From a virus: a DNA stretch of 64,000 nt. The position numbers were made by a program, and so were the translations under genes. Shown piece by piece: positions 21,349 to 29,200 of this stretch (position 1 is its first letter; every line of letters starts with the position of its first letter). The stretch lies in the IMG/VR virus record IMGVR_UViG_3300020193_000004, positions 1-64,000 of that record; one strand, 5' to 3'. A model generated the notes under the pieces. That model worked only from the letters and a program-made list of their open reading frames with translations. It had not been told where the DNA came from and did no database searches.

Positions 21349-21380
21349 TTAGCCTAAAATGTGCGTACTCCCGACATAAG
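21349..21380 (+). promoter_or_regulatory. bipartite TTAGC...CATAAG element
   Basis: TTAGC, 21 bases, CATAAG, then a GGAGGTCAAC ribosome site and ATG. It starts 30 bases from the start of the divergent regulator gene, so the regulator may control it. Confidence 0.45.
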
Positions 21381-21396
21381 TGCTGCGGAGGTCAAC

Positions 21397-21930
21397 ATGT
21401 CCAGTCCCATCGAGTTCGACTACGACGAGTACATCAAGACGAACAACGCGGAGCGTGACGCGCGCTGGCCGCACACTAAGGTCACCATCCCCGGGGAACG
21501 CCTGTGGGCGCGTCAGATCGGACCCACGCTCGTCATGCTCGACAACCGCCCCCTCGACAAGAACTACCGCTACTGTGACATCGTGAAGGTGGACGCTCGG
21601 GGCAATGTCCTCGAGGTGGTGAAGCGTACCTTCCCCGTGCACCTGGGCTTCCGCTGGGCCGCCGCCGAGGACGACACGGCAGACGTGGAGCTTCGACGCG
21701 TGTTGGCCGAACGTGTCAAGCTACTCGAGTCGCGCGCGGTCATCTCCTTCTTCTGGAAGGGGATGGGCTTCATCCTCCTGCGGGATGAAGCCGACGTGCC
21801 GGTGCTCCTGAAGGCCCTGACGGAGCCCGAGAGCTCGCTGACCGAGCTGGTGCACCTGACCACCGTCGACGTTGAGCAGGACGTGAAGCATCTCTACACC
21901 AAGAACAAGGAAGAGGAGGAAGGAGCGTGA
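21397..21930 (+). CDS. DUF4265-like protein (177 aa)
   Basis: The start with GGAGGTCAAC upstream was chosen. Residues about 35-75 (GERLWARQIGPTLVMLDNRP, then YRYCDIVKVDARGNVLEVV) match the pattern of DUF4265 proteins, a family of unknown function common in bacteria: LW..., LDN.P, DIV. The C-terminal part is alpha/beta with a charged tail. Function unknown. Confidence 0.55.
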   Translation: MSSPIEFDYDEYIKTNNAERDARWPHTKVTIPGERLWARQIGPTLVMLDNRPLDKNYRYCDIVKVDARGNVLEVVKRTFPVHLGFRWAAAEDDTADVELRRVLAERVKLLESRAVISFFWKGMGFILLRDEADVPVLLKALTEPESSLTELVHLTTVDVEQDVKHLYTKNKEEEEGA

Positions 21931-22079
21931 TGTTCAGCATCGAGAAGTTGGTCGAGGGGAAGTGGGTACTCATACCGGGGCGGTACAGGCAGGAGCGCGA
22001 CGCCAAGAAGGCCCAGAAGGATCTGGCCGCCCGAGGCATAGAGACGCGCATCGTGCCTGCAACGCGGAGGGAGTGGTAG
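21930..22079 (+). CDS. small basic protein (49 aa)
   Basis: ATG overlaps the preceding TGA by one base with AAGGAGCG upstream. Sequence MFSIEKLVEGKWVLIPGRYR then AKKAQKDLAARGIETRIVPA, one strand-helix-strand unit reminiscent of a half SPOR repeat. Function unknown. Confidence 0.5.
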   Translation: MFSIEKLVEGKWVLIPGRYRQERDAKKAQKDLAARGIETRIVPATRREW

Positions 22080-22245
22080 TGCCCTGGGGCACTGCCCCAT
22101 TAGCCAGGTATTTCCTGTCATAAAGACCAGTACCCGGAGGTGAAACATGGGTAGTGGACGTGAGGCGAGGAAGTCCGCGCGCAAGGCTCGCGCGGCGGGG
22201 GCGCGTCTTTACGTCATAAGCGTTATGCAACCTGGAGAAATCAAC

Positions 22246-22665
22246 ATGGGTGACTACTACTCCCTGCGCCTGACTGCAGGTCTCAACCCCGAAGGCGCCA
22301 GACGGGTACGCGAGCTTCACAACGCACGTGACTGGCACGTCGTGGACCCCATATACGCCGAGATGCACCGAGCTTCCTTCATCCCATACGGCGCGCTCTC
22401 CTACGAGCCCGATGGATGGGAACAGGCCAATAATCTCGCACCTGTACAGGGAGTCGAGACGTGGCACGTCTGCTGCTCCATCCCGCATCGGGCGCACAAG
22501 ACCCTGCAGTACTTCCTCGACCACGTACTGCCACCGCTGCTACTGCTGCCGGCGAGGTACGAGGTCTATAACGAGGTGCTCGACAGTACCGAGACCGGGT
22601 TTGTGATGCCAGACAGAGCGCGACTCCTGCTCCAGCCCGAAACTGAGGCAACCAAGACAGCATAA
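22246..22665 (+). CDS. unrecognised 139-aa protein
   Basis: Start placed where CTGGAG and a CATAAG box precede the ATG. The frame is open upstream to another ATG at 22147 with its own GGAGGTGAAAC site and CATAAA box, so a 172-aa form with a basic N-terminus (MGSGREARKSARKARAAGAR) is also possible. The core (YYSLRLTAGLNPEGARRVRE; TWHVCCSIPHRAHKTLQYFL) is alpha/beta. Function unknown. Confidence 0.55.
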   Translation: MGDYYSLRLTAGLNPEGARRVRELHNARDWHVVDPIYAEMHRASFIPYGALSYEPDGWEQANNLAPVQGVETWHVCCSIPHRAHKTLQYFLDHVLPPLLLLPARYEVYNEVLDSTETGFVMPDRARLLLQPETEATKTA

Positions 22666-22682
22666 GGATGCTGGAGGTAAAG

Positions 22683-23024
22683 ATGAAAATGCTCTCATGG
22701 GCCCGCCAGCACTCGTGGTGGGCTGTTGTCGAAGCGCTGCTGGAACAGCCGCAGATGGGAACGCTGATGCACGTGCCTGAGCCCCTCCCCGAGGGGCTCA
22801 GCCGCCTGATCAATCGGAGAACGGGCTCCTTCGTGGAGTTCACCCACTGCCCCCGATCGATGCACATCCTCCTCTCGGCTGACGCCAAGGTAGTGGACGC
22901 GGTCATCGAAACGATGAAGCGTGCCGGGACGGAGAGAGGTCCGTACGACCACAGGCGCGACCCGACCGAGCTGCCAGGGTTCCGGGCCCGAGGGTTCGGT
23001 TCTGGTTCGGTGGGCGAGGCGTGA
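22683..23024 (+). CDS. unrecognised 113-aa protein
   Basis: CATAAGGATGCTGGAGGTAAAG precedes the ATG in condensed form. N-terminal helix (LSWARQHSWWAVVEALLEQP), then mixed sequence (SMHILLSADAKVVDAVIETM). Function unknown. Confidence 0.6.
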   Translation: MKMLSWARQHSWWAVVEALLEQPQMGTLMHVPEPLPEGLSRLINRRTGSFVEFTHCPRSMHILLSADAKVVDAVIETMKRAGTERGPYDHRRDPTELPGFRARGFGSGSVGEA

Positions 23025-23092
23025 TCGCAGGGCGCAGGTCGAGAAACTCAACCTGGGCGGGCCGAACGGTCTGCTCCTTTCCTGGTGCTGAC

Positions 23093-23392
23093 ATGAAAGA
23101 CGACGACAATAGGCTGTACAGGACAATCGTGAAGGTGGAGGTACTCTCCCGCGGGCCATTGGTCTTCGTGGACCTCGCCGACCTCCACCATATGATCACC
23201 TACGATCACCTCTCCGGCGAGTACGAGACGGAGTCGAGCGAGGTGGTGAGCAGGGCGAGGATGCGAGAGCTCCTCTCAGCGCAGCGATCAGCCCCCGACT
23301 TCTTCGACGAGCTCGACCCCGAAGAGGGTGAGGAAGATGACGAGGACATGGGTGTGGACACTGAAGCTACCGAAGGGGACAGGGGGTTCTGA
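23093..23392 (+). CDS. unrecognised 99-aa acidic protein
   Basis: Start at MKDDDNRLYRTIVKVEVLSR; a GTG 72 bases upstream overlapping the previous gene is possible but its residues look non-coding. Very acidic C-terminus (DELDPEEGEEDDEDMG). No recognised family. Confidence 0.55.
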   Translation: MKDDDNRLYRTIVKVEVLSRGPLVFVDLADLHHMITYDHLSGEYETESSEVVSRARMRELLSAQRSAPDFFDELDPEEGEEDDEDMGVDTEATEGDRGF

Positions 23393-23745
23393 TGCCTGCG
23401 AAGAACCTTACGCTCGTCGAGGTGGAGTGGGACGACCTCGAGATGGAGAAGGACGGAGTCCGGATCGTATGGACCTACTGCGACGAGGGCATCAGCGGCG
23501 ACTACGGCCCAGAGGATAGCGAGGACGAGCCGCGCCTGCGCGCCGACATCACCGTACTACGTGATGAGCACGAGAGCGACGTCATGTCGTACTGCACGCT
23601 CGCCCCGGTGGCCACGTCTGAGGCAGAGCTGCGACGCATGCTCGACGACCTGGTCGGCGCGATCTACAGCGACCCCTTCAACGTGAAGACCGTGGTGGAG
23701 CGGTGGACGCACCGCACCCGCCCCAACGACCTCGGAGAACTGTGA
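23392..23745 (+). CDS. unrecognised 117-aa acidic protein
   Basis: ATG overlaps the previous stop by one base and the next gene overlaps its stop, so it is in a coupled run. Beta-rich, acidic (LTLVEVEWDDLEMEKDGVRI). Function unknown. Confidence 0.6.
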   Translation: MPAKNLTLVEVEWDDLEMEKDGVRIVWTYCDEGISGDYGPEDSEDEPRLRADITVLRDEHESDVMSYCTLAPVATSEAELRRMLDDLVGAIYSDPFNVKTVVERWTHRTRPNDLGEL

Positions 23746-24098
23746 TGGCCAAGAAGATGATGCTGGAAGAGATCCTGGCGATGATGGACCCTGAGACGCG
23801 TCGAACGTTCGAGCGAACGCTGCGCCACTGGGTCGACCGCGACGACGGCATCGCCGTCTACGAGAACCAAGCGTTCGACAGCGCGAACCACGGGCACCGC
23901 AAGTTCGTGTCCTTCGGCTCGCACGCCGCCCAGCTGGAGGTGGATGAGCCGCCGGAGCGGCTGCCCGACATCGGCAACCAGATCAACTGGGCCTACATGC
24001 TCGTGGGCACCTACCGCCGCTGCTGCGAGCGCGGCAATGATGGGGACGGGGACTGCTACATCCACGTCCGTCGTGGAGAGACGAGGCGCGAGCGATGA
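23745..24098 (+). CDS. unrecognised 117-aa protein
   Basis: ATG overlaps the previous TGA by one base. Helical N-terminus (MLEEILAMMDPETRRTFERT) and a basic C-terminus. It is immediately upstream of ssb in the same coupled run. Function unknown. Confidence 0.6.
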   Translation: MAKKMMLEEILAMMDPETRRTFERTLRHWVDRDDGIAVYENQAFDSANHGHRKFVSFGSHAAQLEVDEPPERLPDIGNQINWAYMLVGTYRRCCERGNDGDGDCYIHVRRGETRRER

Positions 24099-24490
24099 GT
24101 ACCTCGCTGAACAAGGTGTACCTGCTCGGCAACGCCGGGCAGGACGGCGAGTTGAAGATGACCAAGGGCGGGGTCGCCCTCGGCACGGTGAGCATCGCCA
24201 CGAACCGCTCCGTGCGCGAAGCCGGGGGCTGGGTGCAGGTCGCGGACTGGCACCGCATCAAGGCCTTCGGCGAGCTCGGTAAGCGTCTGGCGGCCGTGAG
24301 GAAGGGCGAGAGCGTCTTCGTGGAGGCCGAGCTCCAGTACTCGCGGTGGACGAACAAGGAGGGCGTCCTGTGCTACGGGACCGACCTCGTCGCCAGGGTC
24401 GTCGTCGTTCCTGGGCACGCCGCCAGTGCTCTAACCTTGCCCGATTACGAGCCCCGCGCAGAAGAGCCGCCTATTCCGGAGGAGCCATGA
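24095..24490 (+). CDS. ssb: single-stranded DNA-binding protein (SSB)
   Basis: 131 residues with the SSB OB-fold order: LNKVYLLGNAGQDGELKM, LGTVSIATNRSV, VADWHRIKAFGELGKRLAAV, KGESVFVEAELQYSRW and a final DLVARVVVV strand. The short acidic, proline-rich tail (EEPPIPEEP) resembles the SSB tip that recruits other replication proteins. Expected to coat single-stranded phage DNA during replication and recombination. Overlaps both neighbours by four bases. Confidence 0.85.
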   Translation: MSTSLNKVYLLGNAGQDGELKMTKGGVALGTVSIATNRSVREAGGWVQVADWHRIKAFGELGKRLAAVRKGESVFVEAELQYSRWTNKEGVLCYGTDLVARVVVVPGHAASALTLPDYEPRAEEPPIPEEP

Positions 24491-24906
24491 GCAAGCTCAA
24501 CACCCCGCGCGAGATCCCATACGCCTTCCGCGTCGTCGAGGTCGACGAGGTCGTGTGGCTGTACGACGACAGTACGCGGTGGCACCTGTGTGAGGCAGCG
24601 AAATCCATCTGGATGGAGCCGCTCTACCACCAGATGCTCGGCGAAGGCGGGGATGAGTGCCCCAGGTGCAAGAACGGCACGCTCGAGGAGACCATGGACG
24701 AGGTGCGTTGCATGGGCGAGTGCGGAGCCATCAGCGCGAGTTGCGGAGCCGTACTGCCCGACGCGGCGTACTGGAGTGCGTCAGACATCGAGGCGAGGGA
24801 ATCCAAGGCCGTGCCCCTCGCCGAAGAGTACGTCGCCGTCGACGTGCCCGAGAAGGACGCATGGGACGCCGCGCGCGAAGAAGCGTGTGCGAACTGCCTG
24901 CTATGA
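24487..24906 (+). CDS. zinc-ribbon-containing protein (139 aa)
   Basis: Coupled to ssb by ATGA overlap. A CPRCKNGTLEETMDEVRCMG segment (CxxC, then C-x3-C 14 residues on) forms a plausible zinc site. The rest is acidic and helical. Possibly DNA-associated given the ssb neighbour; function unknown. Confidence 0.6.
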   Translation: MSKLNTPREIPYAFRVVEVDEVVWLYDDSTRWHLCEAAKSIWMEPLYHQMLGEGGDECPRCKNGTLEETMDEVRCMGECGAISASCGAVLPDAAYWSASDIEARESKAVPLAEEYVAVDVPEKDAWDAAREEACANCLL

Positions 24907-24965
24907 GTCGGCACCGCCTCCCCGACGGCAGCGTGGTCGTGTTCGGCAACGAGGAGTGCCACTAA
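24903..24965 (+). CDS. possible 20-aa peptide between coupled genes
   Basis: ATG overlaps the previous TGA (ATGA), and its TAA overlaps the next ATG (TAATG). It encodes MSRHRLPDGSVVVFGNEECH. The double coupling argues that ribosomes pass through it; it may serve only to reinitiate. Confidence 0.4.
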   Translation: MSRHRLPDGSVVVFGNEECH

Positions 24966-25492
24966 TGCACATGACGGCCGATGAGACCTCCGAGCAGGAG
25001 AAGAACAGCAACTACCTGCTGGTGTCGTTCAAGCCCGACGCCATCCGCGAGCACTTTGAGGACTACCCGGAGCTGGGCGAGTTCGTCGAGGGCCTCACGG
25101 ACGACGAGCTTCTTGATGTTGGCACGGCTGCCGTAGAAAACGATCAGGTCTGGGCCACGTTCCACGAGGTGCTGGTCTTCGCGGTGGAGATCAAGAAGCG
25201 CATGAAGGAGATACTGAAGGCCGCGGAAAAAGCAGAGAAGGAGGAGCCCGCGGTTTCGCCAGCGCGTACCCTGCCCGACAGCCTGATCACCGTCGGGGAC
25301 GGGCCGTGGCACGTCGCCCTCCTCGGGGACGCCTGGTACCTCTACTGCCCCACGATGTCGCACAGCAGGAAGGGCTGGCGGAAGGTGGGGCCGACGCGGA
25401 ACAAGGGGCGCAACTACTTCGACCGCGCCGTGACCGAGGCCGAGAAGCGGAACGCGGAGCACGCGCGCAGGAGCGTGCCCTTCACCCTGTGA
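24965..25492 (+). CDS. unrecognised 175-aa protein
   Basis: ATG within the previous TAATG. N-terminal acidic helical part (FEDYPELGEFVEGLTDDELL), a Lys/Glu helix, then a compact tryptophan-containing domain (GDGPWHVALLGDAWYLYCPT). Function unknown. Confidence 0.6.
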   Translation: MHMTADETSEQEKNSNYLLVSFKPDAIREHFEDYPELGEFVEGLTDDELLDVGTAAVENDQVWATFHEVLVFAVEIKKRMKEILKAAEKAEKEEPAVSPARTLPDSLITVGDGPWHVALLGDAWYLYCPTMSHSRKGWRKVGPTRNKGRNYFDRAVTEAEKRNAEHARRSVPFTL

Positions 25493-25839
25493 CCACGTCC
25501 CCTGGGTGGTGGGTGTACATCTTGCGGTGCAGCGACGGTAGGCTGTACGTCGGCACCTCCCCGGACCCAGAACGAAGGTTGCGCCAGCACAACGGTGAGA
25601 TCACGGGCGGTGCCCGTTTTACCCGCAAGCGCCGCCCCGTGGTGCTCGTCTACGCCCACTATGTCGGCGACAAGATCCTCGCCCTTCAGGTGGAGTGGCG
25701 GCTCAAACGCGCCCCCGCATCGTGGAAGCACGCCCTCATCCGAGGTGAGCATGAAGGACTACGTCCTGAAGATCGCCATTCCATTCCAATCGCCCGACGA
25801 TCCCGCCGCAAGAGAGCGCGTCGAGCACGCTCTCGCTGA
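25489..25839 (+). CDS. GIY-YIG-family nuclease (116 aa)
   Basis: GTG start coupled to the previous stop. WWVYILRCSDGRLYVGTSPD, then PERRLRQHN, matches the YIL...YVG core of the single-domain GIY-YIG (UPF0213/YhbQ-like) family: catalytic Tyr residues and the downstream Arg are present, then a basic segment. Expected to cut DNA; in phages such proteins act as homing or repair nucleases. The last 30 residues overlap the next gene and are Arg-rich. Confidence 0.75.
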   Translation: MTTSPGWWVYILRCSDGRLYVGTSPDPERRLRQHNGEITGGARFTRKRRPVVLVYAHYVGDKILALQVEWRLKRAPASWKHALIRGEHEGLRPEDRHSIPIARRSRRKRARRARSR

Positions 25840-25939
25840 GATGTTCCGCAAGCCGGGCGTCGTGGCCGACATCGAGCTCCTCGAGATCTACTCCAACCAG
25901 CCGCCACGCCTCGTGCGGCTCACCAAGGTGCCCGAATGA
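25751..25939 (+). CDS. unrecognised 62-aa protein
   Basis: ATG with GAGGTGAGC directly upstream, inside the end of the nuclease gene in another frame. Compact alpha/beta sequence (MKDYVLKIAIPFQSPDDPAA; VVADIELLEIYSNQPPRLVR). Function unknown. Confidence 0.6.
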   Translation: MKDYVLKIAIPFQSPDDPAARERVEHALAEMFRKPGVVADIELLEIYSNQPPRLVRLTKVPE

Positions 25940-26919
25940 ATCTGAACCTGACCATCGACGACCCCCAGGTCCTCCACTACCTGCAGCAGGCGGGCCCAGA
26001 CCGCGTCGAGGAGCGCGCGTATGCCGCGCTGCGCTGCGGGGTCATCGCCCTGGGCAGCGTGCGCGGCCAGGTGGACGCGGAAAAGATCCGCAACGAGGGG
26101 GAGCGCATCATCGAGGGTACGCAGGCGCTGCTGCAGGCCCACGCCGCGCAGGTGGAGCAGGCGACCTCCTCGGAGCTCGCACGCTATCTCGACCCGAAGA
26201 CCGGGGCGCTCGAGGCGAGCATCGCGAAGCTGCGCGAGGGCAGCGTCGCTCACATCGACATCCTCAATGGGGCGGTGATGGCCCAGGTCGGCAGCAGCGG
26301 GGTGATGGCGCAGACGCTGCTCCGCTACATCGGCGAGGGCAGCCCGCTGCTCCGTCTGCTCGACCCCGGGCAGGAGAACGGGCTGCGTGCGCGCATCGAG
26401 AAGATGCTCCAGGACGGCGTCGAGGCACAGCGCACTGCGGTGCTGGCCGAGTTCAGTCTCGACCGCAAGGACTCCGCCCTCTCGCGCCTGCTGCTGGAGC
26501 TGGAGACGAGCAACGTCCGCCTCACCGAGGAGCTCTCCCTCGACAAGGACGACTCCGCCCTCGCCCGCCTGGTGTCCCGCGTGGAGGCCGCTGCGGCGAA
26601 GAGCACGGCAGAGCTCACCCGCGACGGCATCGAGCGCCACATCGAGCGATTCGCCTCCGAGAACGGCGGTCTCACCTACGACGAGATGATGGCGCTGGCG
26701 GAGCGCGGCGACGCGGATCGAGATCGGCTGCTGGTCGTTGCTGAGGCCCTCGCTACCGACCGTCATCCGCGGTTGCGCCGCGTGTTTGTGGAGCGGGCCA
26801 CGGGCGCCCCGGTGGAGGAGGAGGAGGTCGGGCGCCTGCTGGAGCTGGCCGCCTCGGGCGATGAGGCAGGGCTGGAGCGCCTCGACGTGGTCTACCGGCC
26901 GGTGGAGGCCCGGCCATGA
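25936..26919 (+). CDS. helical 327-aa protein with repeated FSLD...SAL.RL motif
   Basis: ATG overlaps the previous stop. Long helical protein; residues about 170-215 contain two copies of a repeat, FSLDRKDSALSRLLLELETS and LSLDKDDSALARLVSRVEAA, a pattern I have seen in uncharacterised bacterial coiled-coil proteins. The C-terminal part is leucine- and glutamate-rich. Role unknown; its length and helicity suggest a scaffold or DNA-end-associated protein, but that is a guess. Confidence 0.65.
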   Translation: MNLNLTIDDPQVLHYLQQAGPDRVEERAYAALRCGVIALGSVRGQVDAEKIRNEGERIIEGTQALLQAHAAQVEQATSSELARYLDPKTGALEASIAKLREGSVAHIDILNGAVMAQVGSSGVMAQTLLRYIGEGSPLLRLLDPGQENGLRARIEKMLQDGVEAQRTAVLAEFSLDRKDSALSRLLLELETSNVRLTEELSLDKDDSALARLVSRVEAAAAKSTAELTRDGIERHIERFASENGGLTYDEMMALAERGDADRDRLLVVAEALATDRHPRLRRVFVERATGAPVEEEEVGRLLELAASGDEAGLERLDVVYRPVEARP

Positions 26920-27125
26920 GCGCGGTTGGGGGCCGGGAGCAGCTCGACGGTCTCGGGGAGGGGTGCGATCTGCCGAATCCTCGACGCCAGCGCAGAGGCC
27001 ACCGAACTGGCGTCTGAGGTGCGGAACTTGTTGAAGTAAGAATCCTTCGAGGCCTGCTCTGCCAGCGCCATCAATCGTTCATAGTCGCAGCCGTGCTCCA
27101 GACATGCGTCAGTTCCTGAAGGCAT
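26892..27125 (-). CDS. unrecognised 77-aa protein
   Basis: Minus-strand gene whose 3' end overlaps the preceding plus-strand gene by 28 bases. MPSGTDACLEHGCDYERLMA, then a helix (LMALAEQASKDSYFNKFRTS). Forms a two-gene minus-strand unit with the next entry. Function unknown. Confidence 0.55.
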   Translation of the reverse strand: MPSGTDACLEHGCDYERLMALAEQASKDSYFNKFRTSDASSVASALASRIRQIAPLPETVELLPAPNRAHGRASTGR

Positions 27126-27134
27126 ACATCGCTC

Positions 27135-27614
27135 CTATTTCCCGCTCGGGAGTACGGGGACGATGCTGGGGGCATAACGCTCTGTGATGTACGAGAGCCC
27201 GAGCAGGTTGAGGATGACGAGCACCAAGCCGAGGAGCAGGAGCTGCAGAGGCTGCGAGCTCCAGACCCTGGTGAGCCAGGCGTCTTTACGCTCCTGCTCC
27301 TCGCGCTCCTTCTGCAGGCGCTCCGTGCGCTCGCGGTTCGCGCGCTCCTTGGTCTCCAAGCTCACCTGCTTCTCGAACGCCAGGCGGTCTTCCTCTGCCT
27401 TGGCGATTCGGGTCAGCGCGGCCGCGGATGCAGCTGCGGCGGCCGTGGCGTTATCGACACGCGGGTGAAGCTGATCGACCGTCTTCTCCACCGCTTGCAG
27501 GCGAGCCGCAAGTCGCTCGAGCGCCGTCGTCGTCTCGATCATCCACTCGGCCACCGGATCCATGGAGCCTTCTCTCGAAGCATCAGAAGAGGGTGTGGAA
27601 GGAGGTTCCGACAC
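27135..27614 (-). CDS. coiled-coil protein with C-terminal membrane helix (159 aa)
   Basis: GTG start with AGGAGC eight bases upstream. A long charged coiled coil (ETKERANRERTERLQKEREE, residues about 85-115) is followed by a membrane helix (LQLLLLGLVLVILNLLGLSY, about 124-143) and a short tail. This layout fits a membrane-anchored lysis accessory or a superinfection/assembly factor. No family can be named. Confidence 0.6.
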   Translation of the reverse strand: MSEPPSTPSSDASREGSMDPVAEWMIETTTALERLAARLQAVEKTVDQLHPRVDNATAAAAASAAALTRIAKAEEDRLAFEKQVSLETKERANRERTERLQKEREEQERKDAWLTRVWSSQPLQLLLLGLVLVILNLLGLSYITERYAPSIVPVLPSGK

Positions 27615-27715
27615 GTGGGAGCTCCTATGAACAGCCTACCGTATACCGTCTCCAGAAGCACGATGCGATCTCTGTCATAAAGATGTAGTCCCCTCTATGG
27701 ACAAAGGAGGCTTCT
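27615..27715. promoter_or_regulatory. divergent intergenic region with CATAAAG box
   Basis: About 100 bases between divergent genes, holding GTCATAAAGATG and then AAAGGAGG before the plus-strand ATG. Likely carries the promoter of the downstream plus-strand run; no TTAGC partner is at the usual distance. Confidence 0.35.
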
Positions 27716-27970
27716 ATGAACGAGCACGAGGAGTTCGAGTTCTCGCTGGGCGACCATGTGCGGGTCAGCGAGAGCCGGGATGGCAAGGACCCGGGTGGGG
27801 TCGGGATCATCACTGGTCGGGAGGTGAAGGAGGACAACAGGGGGTGGATGACCCTGTACAGGGTCAAGATCCCCGGGCACGCCCTGCAGGAGCAGGTCGC
27901 TCGAGAGAAGAAACGGGACGACAGCAGCGGCTTTTGGTACAAGTCGGACCTGGTCGGGTATGTGCGCTGA
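27716..27970 (+). CDS. unrecognised 84-aa beta-rich protein
   Basis: ATG with AAAGGAGG upstream. GDHVRVSESRDGKDPGGVGI and a following YRVKIPG pattern suggest a small SH3/KOW-like barrel. Located three bases before the exonuclease gene. Function unknown. Confidence 0.6.
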   Translation: MNEHEEFEFSLGDHVRVSESRDGKDPGGVGIITGREVKEDNRGWMTLYRVKIPGHALQEQVAREKKRDDSSGFWYKSDLVGYVR

Positions 27971-27973
27971 CCC

Positions 27974-28753
27974 ATGCGCGTCGTGACCTGGAACGTCAAC
28001 GGCGTGAGAGCGTGCATCCGAAAGGGGGCGCTTGCACGCATGGCAGATGCCCTCGAACCAGATGTCCTCTGCCTGCAGGAGACGCGGGCCGACCTCGACG
28101 GGCCCGCAGGAGACGCCCTGTGTGACGAGCTGGGGTTCCTGGAGGCGTTCTACTCCACGAATCCCAGCTCGGCCGGGTACTCGGGTACGGCGATCGTCGG
28201 CAACAGGCTGGCAACCGCGCCTCGGCGCGATGTCTGGCTCTACGAGAACGAGGGGCGAGTAGCTGGTGCCCTCGTTCGCGACACCTTCGTGTTGCTGTCG
28301 GTATATGCCCCGAACACTGGCAAGAACGAGAGGCTGCCCTACAAGGAGCAGTTCTTCGAGCGCCTCGGCGACGAGTGCGCATGGCTATGCCGGCAGGGGT
28401 ATAGCGTCGTGTTGGCCGGCGACTTCAATGCTGTGCAGAACGAGCTCGACGTGCACGACTGGAACGGTACCCTCGACGAGGCTGGGAACCGGTCAGAGGA
28501 GCGTGAGGCTCTTCGGGCGCTGCTACATCGGAGGGGTACGCACTTCGTCGACATCTGGAGGGAGTCCCACCCGGACACGCGCCAGTACACCTGGTGGGAC
28601 CAGCGTACGCGCGCACGCCAGCGCAATCGTGGTTGGCGCATCGACAGCTTCATCGTGGACGCTGCACTGAGAGATGCGAGCTGCACGATTCATGATGACA
28701 TCGAGGGTAGCGATCACTGCCCGGTTGTGCTGGACCTACCAGCAAAGAGGTGA
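27974..28753 (+). CDS. xthA: exonuclease III / AP endonuclease
   Basis: 259 residues, the usual length for the family. All core motifs of the endonuclease/exonuclease/phosphatase fold appear in order: WNVNGVRAC (N-terminal metal site), LCLQETRAD (catalytic Glu), GYSGTAI, VYAPNTG (Tyr), LAGDFNAVQ (Asp/Asn), YTWWD, WRIDSFIV and GSDHCPVVLD (catalytic His). Expected to cut at abasic sites and to remove 3' nucleotides or blocking groups in DNA repair. Confidence 0.9.
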   Translation: MRVVTWNVNGVRACIRKGALARMADALEPDVLCLQETRADLDGPAGDALCDELGFLEAFYSTNPSSAGYSGTAIVGNRLATAPRRDVWLYENEGRVAGALVRDTFVLLSVYAPNTGKNERLPYKEQFFERLGDECAWLCRQGYSVVLAGDFNAVQNELDVHDWNGTLDEAGNRSEEREALRALLHRRGTHFVDIWRESHPDTRQYTWWDQRTRARQRNRGWRIDSFIVDAALRDASCTIHDDIEGSDHCPVVLDLPAKR

Positions 28754-28755
28754 AC

Positions 28756-29040
28756 ATGATGCGCATTCGGATCTGCCGGGTCCAGAAAGGTACCCTTGAG
28801 TACCTGTACCTGAAGACCTGCTTCATCAAAACGCTCGAGAACTTCAAGGACATCTTCCAGCACCTCATCGAGCGGGGTGACCTCGAACTTGGGGACGTCA
28901 TCTACACGGACGACTTCTATCTCCGGCTCGACAGCATCGAGCCCCTGAAGTTCACCTGCCTCGATCCCCAGCGGCCTGAACTGCAGGGCCTGGGCGGCCA
29001 GATCGAGGAGGCGGAGCGCTCAGTCGGCGACGCCTGGTAG
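28756..29040 (+). CDS. unrecognised 94-aa protein
   Basis: Tandem ATGs follow AGAGGTGAAC; the first was chosen. Compact alpha/beta sequence (FIKTLENFKDIFQHLIERGD; DVIYTDDFYLRLDSIEP). Followed by a hairpin terminator. Function unknown. Confidence 0.6.
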   Translation: MMRIRICRVQKGTLEYLYLKTCFIKTLENFKDIFQHLIERGDLELGDVIYTDDFYLRLDSIEPLKFTCLDPQRPELQGLGGQIEEAERSVGDAW

Positions 29041-29059
29041 GGCGTAAGAGCGCCCTGAT

Positions 29060-29096
29060 CTGGGAGCGCGCGGGGTCACACCTCACGCGCTCCCAG
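29060..29096 (+). terminator. 11-bp hairpin terminator
   Basis: CTGGGAGCGCG and CGCGCTCCCAG pair perfectly around a 15-base loop, then GCCACATTTCTTAG. Good terminator for the Xth unit. Confidence 0.65.
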
Positions 29097-29106
29097 GCCA
29101 CATTTC

Positions 29107-29185
29107 TTAGGTGTACTGGGCATAAAAAGGGTGGAGGAACAGGAGTAGCCCACGGGGGCGCTCCCCATTAGCCTGAACTTCCACC
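29107..29185 (+). promoter_or_regulatory. CATAAA box and second hairpin-TTAGCC ahead of endolysin
   Basis: TTAG, 10 bases, CATAAA, followed by GGTGGAGG, then a GGGGGCGCTCCCC-type short hairpin and ATTAGCC about 25 bases before the endolysin ATG. A shorter variant of the recurrent intergenic element; probably controls endolysin expression. Confidence 0.35.
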
Positions 29186-29200
29186 CTCCCAGAGGCACAG

